DNA of 6,717 nucleotides from Rhodospirillales bacterium 47_12_T64 (GCA_002162915.1 MABB01000009.1:1-6717); one strand, 5' to 3'. Shown: positions 1-5,848, counted from the first letter of the stretch. Notes: generated by a model not told the origin, from the letters alone. Numbers and translations: made by a program.

Positions 1-1492
1 CTTCGAACATGACAAGAATACGGTCGCTTAAGGACATAATTTCTTCTAGTTCGACAGAGACGATCAGGATTGCCGAACCAGCATCGCGCATTTTAATCAG
101 GTTCTTGTGGATATATTCAATCGCTCCGATATCAACCCCCCGTGTAGGCTGCCCCACAAGAAGAATTTTTGGGTGTTTGTCCATTTCCCGGGCAAGAACG
201 AGTTTTTGCTGATTACCACCTGAAAAATTGGCTGATTTTAGGTTTGGATCTTCTGGTCGCACATCGTAATCGTGCATTAAGCGCGTACAGTTGTCTTCCA
301 CCGCTTTTTGATCCATCAGGACCTTACCGTTAAAAGCAGGGTCTTCGTGGAACCCCATTATGGCGGTTTCTTTTGCAGAAAAGGCCGTTACCATTCCCAT
401 GCGGTGGCGATCTTCGGGAACGTGACCAACGCCGATATCACGAAACTCTTTTGGTGAGAAATAGGCATCTGGTGAAACAGTAATATCACCGATCTGGATG
501 TATCCTTTTTGGAGAGGGCAAATACCAGACAAGGCTGCAAGTAATTCTGTTTGACCGTTTCCGGAAACTCCGGCTATGCCGACTATTTCACCTGCGCGCA
601 ATTTGAGAGACACATTATCAAGTTTAATAATACCGTCTTCTTCGTAGGTTAGACCTTTTGCATCTAGTAATATATCTGCAGGATTAGCATCTGATTTATC
701 AACTTCGAGAAGAACTTTACGACCAACCATAAGTTCGGCGAGTTCGTTCTTGGAGGTATCAACAGTTTCTCTTTCAGAGACCATTGTGCCTGCACGCATC
801 ACAGACACACGGTCCGTAATCGACATGATTTCCTGTAGTTTATGAGTGATCAGGATGATAGATACGCCACGGCTGCGGAGTATATCCAGAATTTTAAAGA
901 GTTGATCTGTTTCCTGTGGTGTTAAAACCCCGGTGGGCTCGTCGAGAATAAGGATCTCGGCGCCGCGATACAGGGCTTTTAAAATTTCTACCCGTTGCTG
1001 TAATCCAACAGGAAGATCTCCCGTTAAAGCGTCGGGATCAACGGCCAGACTGTATTCCCTGGAGAGCTTTATAAGTTCTTCCCGGGCAGATCGCGCGCTC
1101 TTGTTAAGGAGAGGAGCCCCTTCAGCACCGAGCATGACATTTTCAAGAACTGTAAAGGTTTCTACGAGCATAAAATGCTGGTGAACCATACCAATACCAA
1201 AAGAAATCGCATCTCTGGACGAGTGGATTGTCTTTCTATGACCGTGTATGAATATATCTCCACTGTCAGCTTCGTAGAAGCCATAGAGAATACTCATCAG
1301 AGTAGATTTCCCGGCACCATTTTCACCAATGATCCCGTGAATTGTTCCCGGAAGAACCTTTAAATCCACATTGTGATTTGCTTTTACAGGGCCAAAACTT
1401 TTGCTGATGGCTTTTAGCTCAATAGCAGGTGGGGGAGCTGATTGCTCCCCCACTGCGTCAGACTGATCAGTCTTGATGCTTTTTATACTCAT
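1..1492 (-). CDS. ABC transporter ATP-binding protein, tandem NBD, BMP/nucleoside-type importer (3' end cut)
   Basis: This is the cytoplasmic ATPase of a simple-sugar/nucleoside class importer (RbsA/YufO-like, two nucleotide-binding domains in one chain). The frame is open from an ATG at 1492 to the window edge, giving 497 residues; the family is about 500-530, so only the last few are missing. NBD1 has Walker A GENGAGKST (56-64), Q-loop Q105, a signature-like LPVGLQQ (160-166), Walker B LILDEP (181-186) and H217. NBD2 has a degenerate Walker A, GVSGNGQTE (308-316, Gln for Lys), a canonical signature FSGGNQQ (423-429) and LLVGQPTRGVD (444-454). The degenerate second site is usual for this family. 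The first ~22 residues are a polar Pro-rich extension. The gene follows the BMP binding protein by 49 bp with no terminator between, so one operon is inferred. The ribosome site is weak (TTAGG). The permeases should lie beyond position 1. The transported ligand cannot be read from the ATPase. Confidence 0.93.
   Translation of the reverse strand, partial: MSIKSIKTDQSDAVGEQSAPPPAIELKAISKSFGPVKANHNVDLKVLPGTIHGIIGENGAGKSTLMSILYGFYEADSGDIFIHGHRKTIHSSRDAISFGIGMVHQHFMLVETFTVLENVMLGAEGAPLLNKSARSAREELIKLSREYSLAVDPDALTGDLPVGLQQRVEILKALYRGAEILILDEPTGVLTPQETDQLFKILDILRSRGVSIILITHKLQEIMSITDRVSVMRAGTMVSERETVDTSKNELAELMVGRKVLLEVDKSDANPADILLDAKGLTYEEDGIIKLDNVSLKLRAGEIVGIAGVSGNGQTELLAALSGICPLQKGYIQIGDITVSPDAYFSPKEFRDIGVGHVPEDRHRMGMVTAFSAKETAIMGFHEDPAFNGKVLMDQKAVEDNCTRLMHDYDVRPEDPNLKSANFSGGNQQKLVLAREMDKHPKILLVGQPTRGVDIGAIEYIHKNLIKMRDAGSAILIVSVELEEIMSLSDRILVMFE
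1429..1453 (-). other. Perfect 10-bp hairpin inside the ATPase 5' coding region
   Basis: The arm GTGGGGGAGC (1429-1438) is exactly complementary to GCTCCCCCAC (1444-1453), with a 5-nt loop. In the transcript it covers about codons 14-22 of the ATPase gene, 39 nt after the ATG. No T run follows it on the minus strand, so it is not a classical terminator. A role in mRNA stability or in lowering ATPase translation relative to the binding protein is inference. Confidence 0.6.
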
Positions 1493-1541
1493 AAAAAACC
1501 TAATACAGTATTTCTAAATTTCTGATGACTTACCCTTATAA

Positions 1542-2543
1542 TTACAGGGCAGGACAGGAATTGTCTGATGTAAAGTCATGTACAGAAATAGCACCGGAAA
1601 TGATAGCTTCACGAGCAGCTTTAACCTTTGCTTTCATTGCGTCGGTAATCAGTGCTTTGTTGTTATCGTCCAACGCCCAGTCAACGCCATTTTCAGCGAG
1701 ACCAAGAGCGTGAAGGCCTGGTTTCCAAGTACCGTCCATTGCCGTTTTGAAAGCGTTGTACGCTGCAACGTCAACACCTTTGGTCATTGAAGTCAGCATG
1801 GTACCTGGCTGGATGTGGTTTTGGTTTGAATCAACACCAATTGCCAGTTTACCAGAATCTTTGGCAGCCTGATACACACCAATTCCCGTGCCACCAGCAG
1901 CAGCGAAGATTACATCTGCGCCTTTATCAAATTGACTTTTAGCCAATTCAGAACCCTTACTCGGGTCATTCCAGGCCGAAGGTGTCGTACCTGTCATGTT
2001 GCTGTAAACCTGAGCATCTGCATTCGCAAATTTTGCGCCCTGGGCATAACCACAGGCAAACTTACGAATAAGAGGAATGTCCATGCCGCCGATAAAGCCA
2101 ACCTTATGGTTTTCGGATGCCATTGCGGCAAGAACACCGACAAGGAATGAACCCTCGTGTTCTTTGAAAACAACGGACTGAACGTTTGGAAGGTCAACAA
2201 CAGAATCGATGATGGTAAATCGAATTTCAGGAAACTCTTTTGCCACTTTTTCAATGGCAGGTCCCTGAGCAAAGCCCACCCCAACGATTGGATCTGCACC
2301 ACGTTGAGCCATTTTGCGAATGGCTTGCTCACGCTGTGAAGGATTGGTTACCTCGAATTCACGGTACTTTATACCAGTTTCTTTTGAGAATTTTTCGACG
2401 CCATTATAAACCCCTTCGTTAAAGGATTTATCAAACTTACCACCCATGTCGAAAACAACGGCTGGCTTGATTTCTTCGGCGTGAGCGGCTGCAGCTGTCA
2501 ATGCAATAATTGACGCAGCAGCTGTCTGAAACAGCTTCTTCAT
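1542..2543 (-). CDS. BMP-family ABC transporter substrate-binding protein (periplasmic, nucleoside-type)
   Basis: This is the periplasmic receptor of the importer, homologous to BMP/PnrA/Med lipoproteins; characterised members bind purine nucleosides. The protein has 333 residues from the ATG at 2543. This start is chosen because it begins a textbook signal peptide (MKKLFQTAAASIIALTAAAAHA, cleavage after AHA at about residue 22). An in-frame TTG at 2696 would add 51 residues in front of it. There is no lipobox cysteine, so a soluble periplasmic protein is expected. Family marks are the first-strand motif FDMGGKFDKSFNEG (31-44), an AAAGGTGIGVYQAA segment and GVDSNQN in the C-terminal lobe. A modest AGGGA lies about 12 nt upstream. 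It is the first gene of the operon, with the ATPase 49 bp downstream. The ligand is not proven; purine nucleoside or a related base is the best family-based guess. Confidence 0.93.
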   Translation of the reverse strand: MKKLFQTAAASIIALTAAAAHAEEIKPAVVFDMGGKFDKSFNEGVYNGVEKFSKETGIKYREFEVTNPSQREQAIRKMAQRGADPIVGVGFAQGPAIEKVAKEFPEIRFTIIDSVVDLPNVQSVVFKEHEGSFLVGVLAAMASENHKVGFIGGMDIPLIRKFACGYAQGAKFANADAQVYSNMTGTTPSAWNDPSKGSELAKSQFDKGADVIFAAAGGTGIGVYQAAKDSGKLAIGVDSNQNHIQPGTMLTSMTKGVDVAAYNAFKTAMDGTWKPGLHALGLAENGVDWALDDNNKALITDAMKAKVKAAREAIISGAISVHDFTSDNSCPAL

Positions 2544-2582
2544 TTGAGTGCCCAATCCCTGTCTATTGGTTATTAAATAGTA

Positions 2583-2620
2583 ATTATAAATCTTTTTGCC
2601 GACCTCCAGTATTATCTGGA
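2583..2620 (-). promoter_or_regulatory. Possible BMP-operon promoter with overlapping palindrome
   Basis: Read on the minus strand, a perfect TATAAT occupies 2588-2583, about 40 nt before the ATG of the binding-protein gene. The position 17 bp upstream, where a -35 box would sit, has no good match (TACTGG). It falls inside an inverted repeat, TCCAG-6 nt-CTGGA (2605-2620). Flanking CCGA/TCGG bases (2599-2625) extend the symmetry with a small mismatch. This layout suits a regulator-dependent promoter, but the repeat could equally be an RNA hairpin if transcription starts further upstream. Confidence 0.35.
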
Positions 2621-2649
2621 ATCGGTCGTGTATGGTGAGGCAAAAACCC

Positions 2650-2698
2650 AACATGTTCAACCAATCGTTAAAGCCTTTGTTGAAAAAATTGTTCAACC
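2650..2698. repeat. GTTCAACC direct repeats and inverted GTTGAA in the bmp/cheZ intergenic region
   Basis: GTTCAACC occurs at 2655-2662 and again at 2691-2698, 36 bp apart. GTTGAA at 2679-2684 is an inverted copy facing TTCAAC at 2692-2697 across 7 nt. The first copy overlaps the 8-bp palindrome AACATGTT (2650-2657). The cluster lies upstream of both divergent genes, so operator sites are plausible, but the elements are short and in AT-rich DNA. Confidence 0.35.
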
Positions 2699-2797
2699 GG
2701 TCAAAAAAAAATCCATTTTTCTTGTGAAAATAACAACATATTCAATAAAACATTAAGTATTGGCGTCTATTGTTATTCGCAAATATGGGGGCCATCT

Positions 2798-2802
2798 GGG
2801 AG
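2798..2802 (+). promoter_or_regulatory. Ribosome binding site deciding the cheZ-like start
   Basis: GGGAG lies 6 nt before the ATG at 2809. The in-frame upstream candidates (TTG at 2770, ATG at 2785) have no comparable site, so translation is assigned to 2809. Confidence 0.65.
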
Positions 2803-2808
2803 CTAATA

Positions 2809-3537
2809 ATGAGCACGACTGAGCCAAAAAAAGAATTTTCAGCCGAACGGGGGGTACGCCTGCGTCGGGGGTTAGCGCCAACTGCAACAATATCTAATAT
2901 GCAGTTGTTTGAATCTATTAATGAACTTAGATCTGAAATTACAGCGCTCAAACAGTCTAATGCAATGCAGCGACAATCTTCCATGGAATTATCTCAGGAA
3001 GAACGAAATTACAACGATGCAGAAGACGTTCGTATCGAAATAGCCCAAATGGTACGAATGATCGGTAAGACGAAAAAAGAAATTGCCGCAATAAAACATC
3101 CTGACGATGTTGATGATCCCTTTGCACAATCTACCAATGAACTTGATGCTATTGTTATGGCAACAGAAACTGCCACGAACAGCATTTTGGATGCCAATGA
3201 GCGAATAGAGGCAACGGTGAATGAATTGTCTGGACTGTTACATGATGATTCAGATGTGCAAACCGCTTGTGACAAGATTGCAAACGAGGTGATAACTATT
3301 CTGGAGGCATCAAACTTTCAGGATATCACCGGACAGCGCATGACCAAGATCATCAATACGCTCCGCTTTATCGAGGATCGTATCGTCTCCATGATTAATA
3401 TCTGGGGTGTGGAAGCTTTTGTTGATTTACCTGTTGGGGCCGAAGATGGTCGCGAAGGGGATGACCAATTAATGAACGGGCCCTCTGCGGAGAATGAAGG
3501 TATCACACAGGATGATATCGACGCACTGTTCGATTAA
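2809..3537 (+). CDS. cheZ: CheZ-family protein phosphatase (chemotaxis)
   Basis: CheZ proteins dephosphorylate CheY-P and so reset the flagellar switch signal; they act in the cytoplasm, usually at the receptor array. The protein has 242 residues from the ATG at 2809 (E. coli CheZ has 214). The decisive motif is NFQDITGQRMTKI (169-181), which matches the CheZ active helix: D172 and Q176 correspond to the catalytic Asp143 and Gln147 of E. coli. Long amphipathic helices (about 31-60 and 108-200) fit the antiparallel hairpin dimer. A Gly/Asp/Glu-rich linker (about 208-232) leads to DDIDALFD at the very C terminus, which resembles the CheY-binding tail. It stands alone on the plus strand, with no cheY or cheA in view, and converges on the PilZ gene. 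The family assignment is strong; which CheY it serves is unknown. Confidence 0.88.
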   Translation: MSTTEPKKEFSAERGVRLRRGLAPTATISNMQLFESINELRSEITALKQSNAMQRQSSMELSQEERNYNDAEDVRIEIAQMVRMIGKTKKEIAAIKHPDDVDDPFAQSTNELDAIVMATETATNSILDANERIEATVNELSGLLHDDSDVQTACDKIANEVITILEASNFQDITGQRMTKIINTLRFIEDRIVSMINIWGVEAFVDLPVGAEDGREGDDQLMNGPSAENEGITQDDIDALFD

Positions 3538-3554
3538 TAGTTTGAGATATAATT

Positions 3555-3594
3555 AAAAAAAGCGGGGATGGTAATCTTAAATCCCCGCTTTTTT
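3555..3594. terminator. Bidirectional intrinsic terminator between convergent cheZ and pilZ genes
   Basis: GCGGGGAT (3562-3569) pairs perfectly with ATCCCCGC (3581-3588) around an 11-nt loop. Seven A residues precede the stem and six T residues follow it, so either strand's transcript forms a GC stem followed by a U run. It begins 17 nt after the cheZ-like stop codon and also lies just past the end of the minus-strand PilZ gene. Confidence 0.92.
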
Positions 3595-3610
3595 GTATTC
3601 TTCAATGAGC

Positions 3611-3919
3611 TCAACCTTCAACGAGTTCACAGGCCAGTTGTTCAGCTAACTGCTGCATGATGAATTCAGAAGCCTTTAGTTGAACGGCAAAACCATCCTC
3701 AACGTGTCTTAGAACAATGCCTTCGAAACGACCAAGGTTATCGATGTGGATTTCTATTGTCTGTTTCAGCTCTGGCCGTTGGTCCGTTATGAAACGAATG
3801 CCACACCCTGAAATATCCTTGCATTCAGTTGTTTCCCAGCTATCTCCGAGATTTATAAGAGCCTTCAAGCCACGAAGATATCGAGGAAACAGGCGACGCT
3901 CTGCCGAATTAGGCTCCAA
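3611..3919 (-). CDS. Single-domain PilZ protein, predicted c-di-GMP receptor
   Basis: PilZ domains bind cyclic di-GMP and adjust motility, adhesion or polysaccharide output through partner proteins. Both ligand motifs are present: ERRLFPR (7-13, containing RxxxR at 9-13) and DISGCG (35-40, the DxSxxG motif). The rest fits a compact beta barrel with a short C-terminal helix (about 85-100). The protein has 102 residues from a TTG at 3919, chosen because AAGGAG sits 7 nt before it. A further upstream TTG at 3940 would start before that ribosome site and add 7 residues. There is no membrane segment or other domain, so it must act through a partner. It is the last gene of a minus-strand run, 81 bp after the parvulin gene, and ends at a shared terminator. 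With cheZ opposite, flagellar control is a reasonable inference. Confidence 0.85.
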   Translation of the reverse strand: MEPNSAERRLFPRYLRGLKALINLGDSWETTECKDISGCGIRFITDQRPELKQTIEIHIDNLGRFEGIVLRHVEDGFAVQLKASEFIMQQLAEQLACELVEG

Positions 3920-3926
3920 CAGGTTT

Positions 3927-3932
3927 CTCCTT
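3927..3932 (-). promoter_or_regulatory. Strong ribosome binding site fixing the TTG start of the PilZ gene
   Basis: On the minus strand AAGGAG is followed by 7 nt (AAACCTG) and then TTG at 3919. The site lies inside the longer reading frame that opens at 3940, which argues for the shorter product. Confidence 0.75.
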
Positions 3933-4000
3933 AATTGCAAGGACCAATGACCACCACTTGTCTCTCGATGGTGTTGATCGTGAACAAGGTTAAGACTGGA

Positions 4001-4321
4001 TTATTCGGTACGCTGGATAAGGTGGTATCCAAAATCCGTTTTAACCACGTCGCTATTTTGACCTGGTTCGATATCAAATGCGACCTGGTCAAATTCAGGA
4101 ACCATCATGCCCTTACTGAAATGACCAAGATCTCCACCTTCACTCCCGGATGGGCAATCAGAGTGTTCTTTGGCAAGGCCAGCAAAATTGGCGCCGTCAT
4201 CAATTTGAGTTTTGAGATCATTTATAAGTGTCTCGGCTTCGTCCTGACTGCGTGTGGCAGTCGAACGCATGGAACCTTCATACATTAACAGGATATGAGA
4301 GGCGCGAACTTGATCAGACAT
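4001..4321 (-). CDS. Parvulin-type peptidyl-prolyl cis-trans isomerase (PpiC/rotamase), cytoplasmic
   Basis: Parvulins catalyse cis-trans isomerisation of Xaa-Pro bonds and assist folding or conformational switching. The 106 residues are essentially one rotamase domain. Visible marks are ASHILL (7-12), the loop GSEGGDLGHF (59-68), MVPEF (73-77) and FGYHLI (97-102). There is no signal peptide or membrane anchor, unlike SurA, PpiD or PrsA, so it should act in the cytoplasm. The segment after strand 1 (about 13-29, GSMRSTATRSQDEA) is longer and more basic than in minimal E. coli PpiC and recalls the Pin1 loop region before TRTKEEA; phospho-site preference is only speculation. GGAGA lies 9 nt before the ATG. 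It sits between the pseudo-receiver gene (96 bp upstream) and the PilZ gene (81 bp downstream), all on the minus strand. Its substrate is unknown. Confidence 0.9.
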   Translation of the reverse strand: MSDQVRASHILLMYEGSMRSTATRSQDEAETLINDLKTQIDDGANFAGLAKEHSDCPSGSEGGDLGHFSKGMMVPEFDQVAFDIEPGQNSDVVKTDFGYHLIQRTE

Positions 4322-4341
4322 AAAACTTTATCTCCATAAAA

Positions 4342-4392
4342 GAACCCGCACGAAATCACGGGAAAACATACCCTATACATAACGTGCGGTTC
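4342..4392 (-). terminator. Imperfect hairpin plus short T run between the pseudo-receiver and parvulin genes
   Basis: On the minus strand GAACCGCACG (4392-4383) pairs with CGTGCGGGTTC (4352-4342), with one bulged base, and is followed by TTTTA. The 30-nt loop is long, with a possible 3-bp GGG/CCC pairing inside (4360-4362 with 4371-4373). It begins about 25 nt after the upstream stop codon, as a terminator would, but it ends only 20 nt before the parvulin ATG. That leaves little room for a separate promoter, so partial termination or attenuation is possible. Confidence 0.45.
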
Positions 4393-4417
4393 AAAATGAG
4401 CAATGGGCAGTTTAAGT

Positions 4418-5203
4418 TTATGTAATATTAAATTTTTGCAGTACATCTGCGAGGTCGTCGCCAAAGGTTGTCCCGCGGCGAATCACACCGACACTCATAG
4501 GCAAAGCCAGCATATCCGGATGTTCCGGGGGCAGACTTGTTAGAACGGCGACGTGGGTACTTCTCGTCGATGGCATTGCTTTTAGGGCGCAGGCCAAATC
4601 AGCTCCGCCAAGTCTGGACATCACCATCGAGGTGATAATTAAATCAGGTTTGGTCTCCAAAATCATCGAAATGGCTTCAAGAGGCTCGGTGAGGGAGGTT
4701 ACCCTGTAGCCGCAAGCTTCAAGTTCTCTTGCGACCACCTTGCCTGCTGTTTTTTGAGGAATGACCAAGAGAACTTCGGTGTTGGTTATTTCAACATCTT
4801 CAACGTTAAATGTACTTTTGTGCGGCATTGACCGCACGACTTCAGCAATAGATTCCTCGGGCATGGATTCGCCATCGAGGAGTGCTAAAATGCGATCACT
4901 ATAGGTTTGAAGATCCTTGATGTTTTGAGCGGCAAGATCGTCTAAGCCGCCAAGGTATTCATCTAGTCGGTGAGTAATTGCTGCCAAACCAGGAATGTTA
5001 ACTGACTTTGCTTTAAACCTTAGATTGGAAGAATCTTGTGACAAGCGATCAACAGCACTCTTGCCATCCAGATTTTTGGTTCGCACTTGTTGTAATGTAA
5101 GTTCAAGGCTTGATGCTACATCCCTTGCCTCGTCCAGCATCTCACCCTCAGCAATTTTATCTGCTTCTTCTTCGCTGATTACAGAACTCGAATTCTTATT
5201 CAT
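4418..5203 (-). CDS. Degenerate HPt-like region fused to a pseudo-receiver domain; function unknown
   Basis: The protein has 261 residues and two parts. Residues about 20-112 are helical and align by eye with an HPt four-helix bundle: SNLRFKAKSVNIPGLAAITHRLDEYL (59-84) follows the HtLKGsAgtlGlpeLa...LE pattern, but the phospho-accepting His is Ser59. Residues about 143-256 have the length and strand/helix order of a CheY-like receiver (EVLLVIPQ, PDLIITSMVM, HVAVLTS, SVGVIRRG). There the acidic pair is replaced by Pro149-Gln150, the phospho-accepting Asp by Ser192 and the conserved Lys by Arg; Thr222 is kept. Neither module should therefore carry phosphate. A role as an adaptor or decoy for phosphorelay or chemotaxis partners is inference, supported only by the nearby cheZ and pilZ genes. 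The ATG at 5203 is preceded by a modest AGG-type site. The receiver fold is fairly sure, the HPt reading less so. Confidence 0.75.
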   Translation of the reverse strand: MNKNSSSVISEEEADKIAEGEMLDEARDVASSLELTLQQVRTKNLDGKSAVDRLSQDSSNLRFKAKSVNIPGLAAITHRLDEYLGGLDDLAAQNIKDLQTYSDRILALLDGESMPEESIAEVVRSMPHKSTFNVEDVEITNTEVLLVIPQKTAGKVVARELEACGYRVTSLTEPLEAISMILETKPDLIITSMVMSRLGGADLACALKAMPSTRSTHVAVLTSLPPEHPDMLALPMSVGVIRRGTTFGDDLADVLQKFNIT

Positions 5204-5274
5204 TTACCTACCGCCTTAATTCATAATTCAGAGACACGATAGAGGTAATGAGTTAATGCTCTGCTAAAATTCAC

Positions 5275-5303
5275 GGTATATGTTTGTTTTTTCTCAACTT
5301 AAA
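5275..5303 (-). promoter_or_regulatory. Weak candidate promoter for the pseudo-receiver operon
   Basis: On the minus strand TTTAAG (5303-5298) and TATACC (5280-5275) are separated by 17 bp, about 72 nt before the ATG at 5203. Matches to sigma-70 boxes are 3/6 and 4/6, so this is only the best candidate seen. The rest of 5204-5369 is AT-rich, with no open frame or RNA gene that I recognise. Confidence 0.22.
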
Positions 5304-5369
5304 TGTGAGTTGGGGTGCGGGGTTATTTTTCAACTGAAAGTTAAGTAGAGTTTTGTCTCATGGGATATG

Positions 5370-5400
5370 ATTATGGCCCGGTTTTGAGCCGGGCCGTAAT
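5370..5400. terminator. Strong GC hairpin downstream of hisI
   Basis: GGCCCGG (5375-5381) pairs with CCGGGCC (5389-5395) across a 7-nt loop. Four more A-T pairs and one G-T pair extend the stem to 12 bp. It starts 29 bp beyond the hisI stop codon, where a terminator for the metC-hisI transcript is expected. No T tract follows on either strand, so termination may be inefficient, or the structure may instead block 3' exonucleases. Confidence 0.55.
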
Positions 5401-5429
5401 CCTGCAATCACTTAATTCTGGGCAGCCTT

Positions 5430-5837
5430 TTACTTTGGAGTGGCATATAGTTCGGCAGGATCTTTTTCTACGCCCATGGTCTCTTTTATCGAACCATCTG
5501 GTTGAACTGATCGATAAAAGCAACTCCGGCGGCCTGTATGACAAGCGACGCCATGTTGTTTTACATGTAATAAGATAGTGTCCCCATCACAATCGATGAG
5601 TAAATCAACAAGTTCTTGATGCTGGCCTGATGTTTCGCCTTTCTTCCAAAGGCTCTTCCTTGATCGGGACCAGTAACATACCCGTCCACTCTTTAGTGTT
5701 TCTTCGATTGAGGCTTCATTCATCCAGGCCATCATCACGACATCGCCTTTGTCGATGTCCTGAGCAATGGCCGGAACGAGCCCCTGGCTATCAAATTTGA
5801 TCGAGGAAATAATTTTAGACATTGGAATCGAGGTCAT
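5430..5837 (-). CDS. hisI: Phosphoribosyl-AMP cyclohydrolase (histidine biosynthesis, step 3)
   Basis: HisI opens the adenine ring of phosphoribosyl-AMP to give the ProFAR intermediate, in the cytoplasm, using metal ions. The 135 residues match the monofunctional enzyme, with no HisE pyrophosphohydrolase fusion. Motifs in order are VVMMAWMNEAS (33-43), CYWSRSRKSLWKKGETSG (54-71), DCDGD (82-86) and KQHGVACHTGRRSCFYR (93-109). Cys83, Cys99 and Cys106 have the spacing of the family's zinc-binding cysteines, and Asp82/84/86 form the acidic metal cluster. The ATG at 5837 has AAAGG 8 nt upstream; the next Met (5822) has no such site. The gene starts 11 bp after the metC-like stop codon, so cotranscription is likely. 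A GC hairpin follows at 5370-5400. Confidence 0.96.
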   Translation of the reverse strand: MTSIPMSKIISSIKFDSQGLVPAIAQDIDKGDVVMMAWMNEASIEETLKSGRVCYWSRSRKSLWKKGETSGQHQELVDLLIDCDGDTILLHVKQHGVACHTGRRSCFYRSVQPDGSIKETMGVEKDPAELYATPK

Positions 5838-5848
5838 TTCTTGAGCCT

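Noticed and set aside
1..1492. Degenerate second Walker A (Gln for Lys) and odd LPVGLQQ signature as a broken ATPase
   Set aside because: These departures are typical of the tandem-NBD ATPases of BMP/simple-sugar importers; the other catalytic motifs are intact.
1994..2332. 112-residue minus-strand open frame
   Set aside because: It is an alternative frame wholly inside the BMP binding-protein gene, with no ribosome site or family motif.
2544..2640. Purine riboswitch in the bmp leader
   Set aside because: The short palindrome does not form the three-way junction or conserved loops of the purine riboswitch, and no other class is recognisable.
2544..2696. In-frame N-terminal extension of the BMP binding protein from a TTG at 2696
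   Set aside because: It would place 51 unrelated residues in front of a clear signal peptide that begins at the Met at 2543.
2761..2774. Sigma-54-like TGGC...TTG before the cheZ-like gene
   Set aside because: The spacing between the two elements is 2 bp short of the -24/-12 consensus, and the second element lacks the required GC.
3920..4000. Terminator between the parvulin and PilZ genes
   Set aside because: Only a 5-bp CACCA/TGGTG pairing is seen, with no T run, so readthrough into the PilZ gene is more likely.
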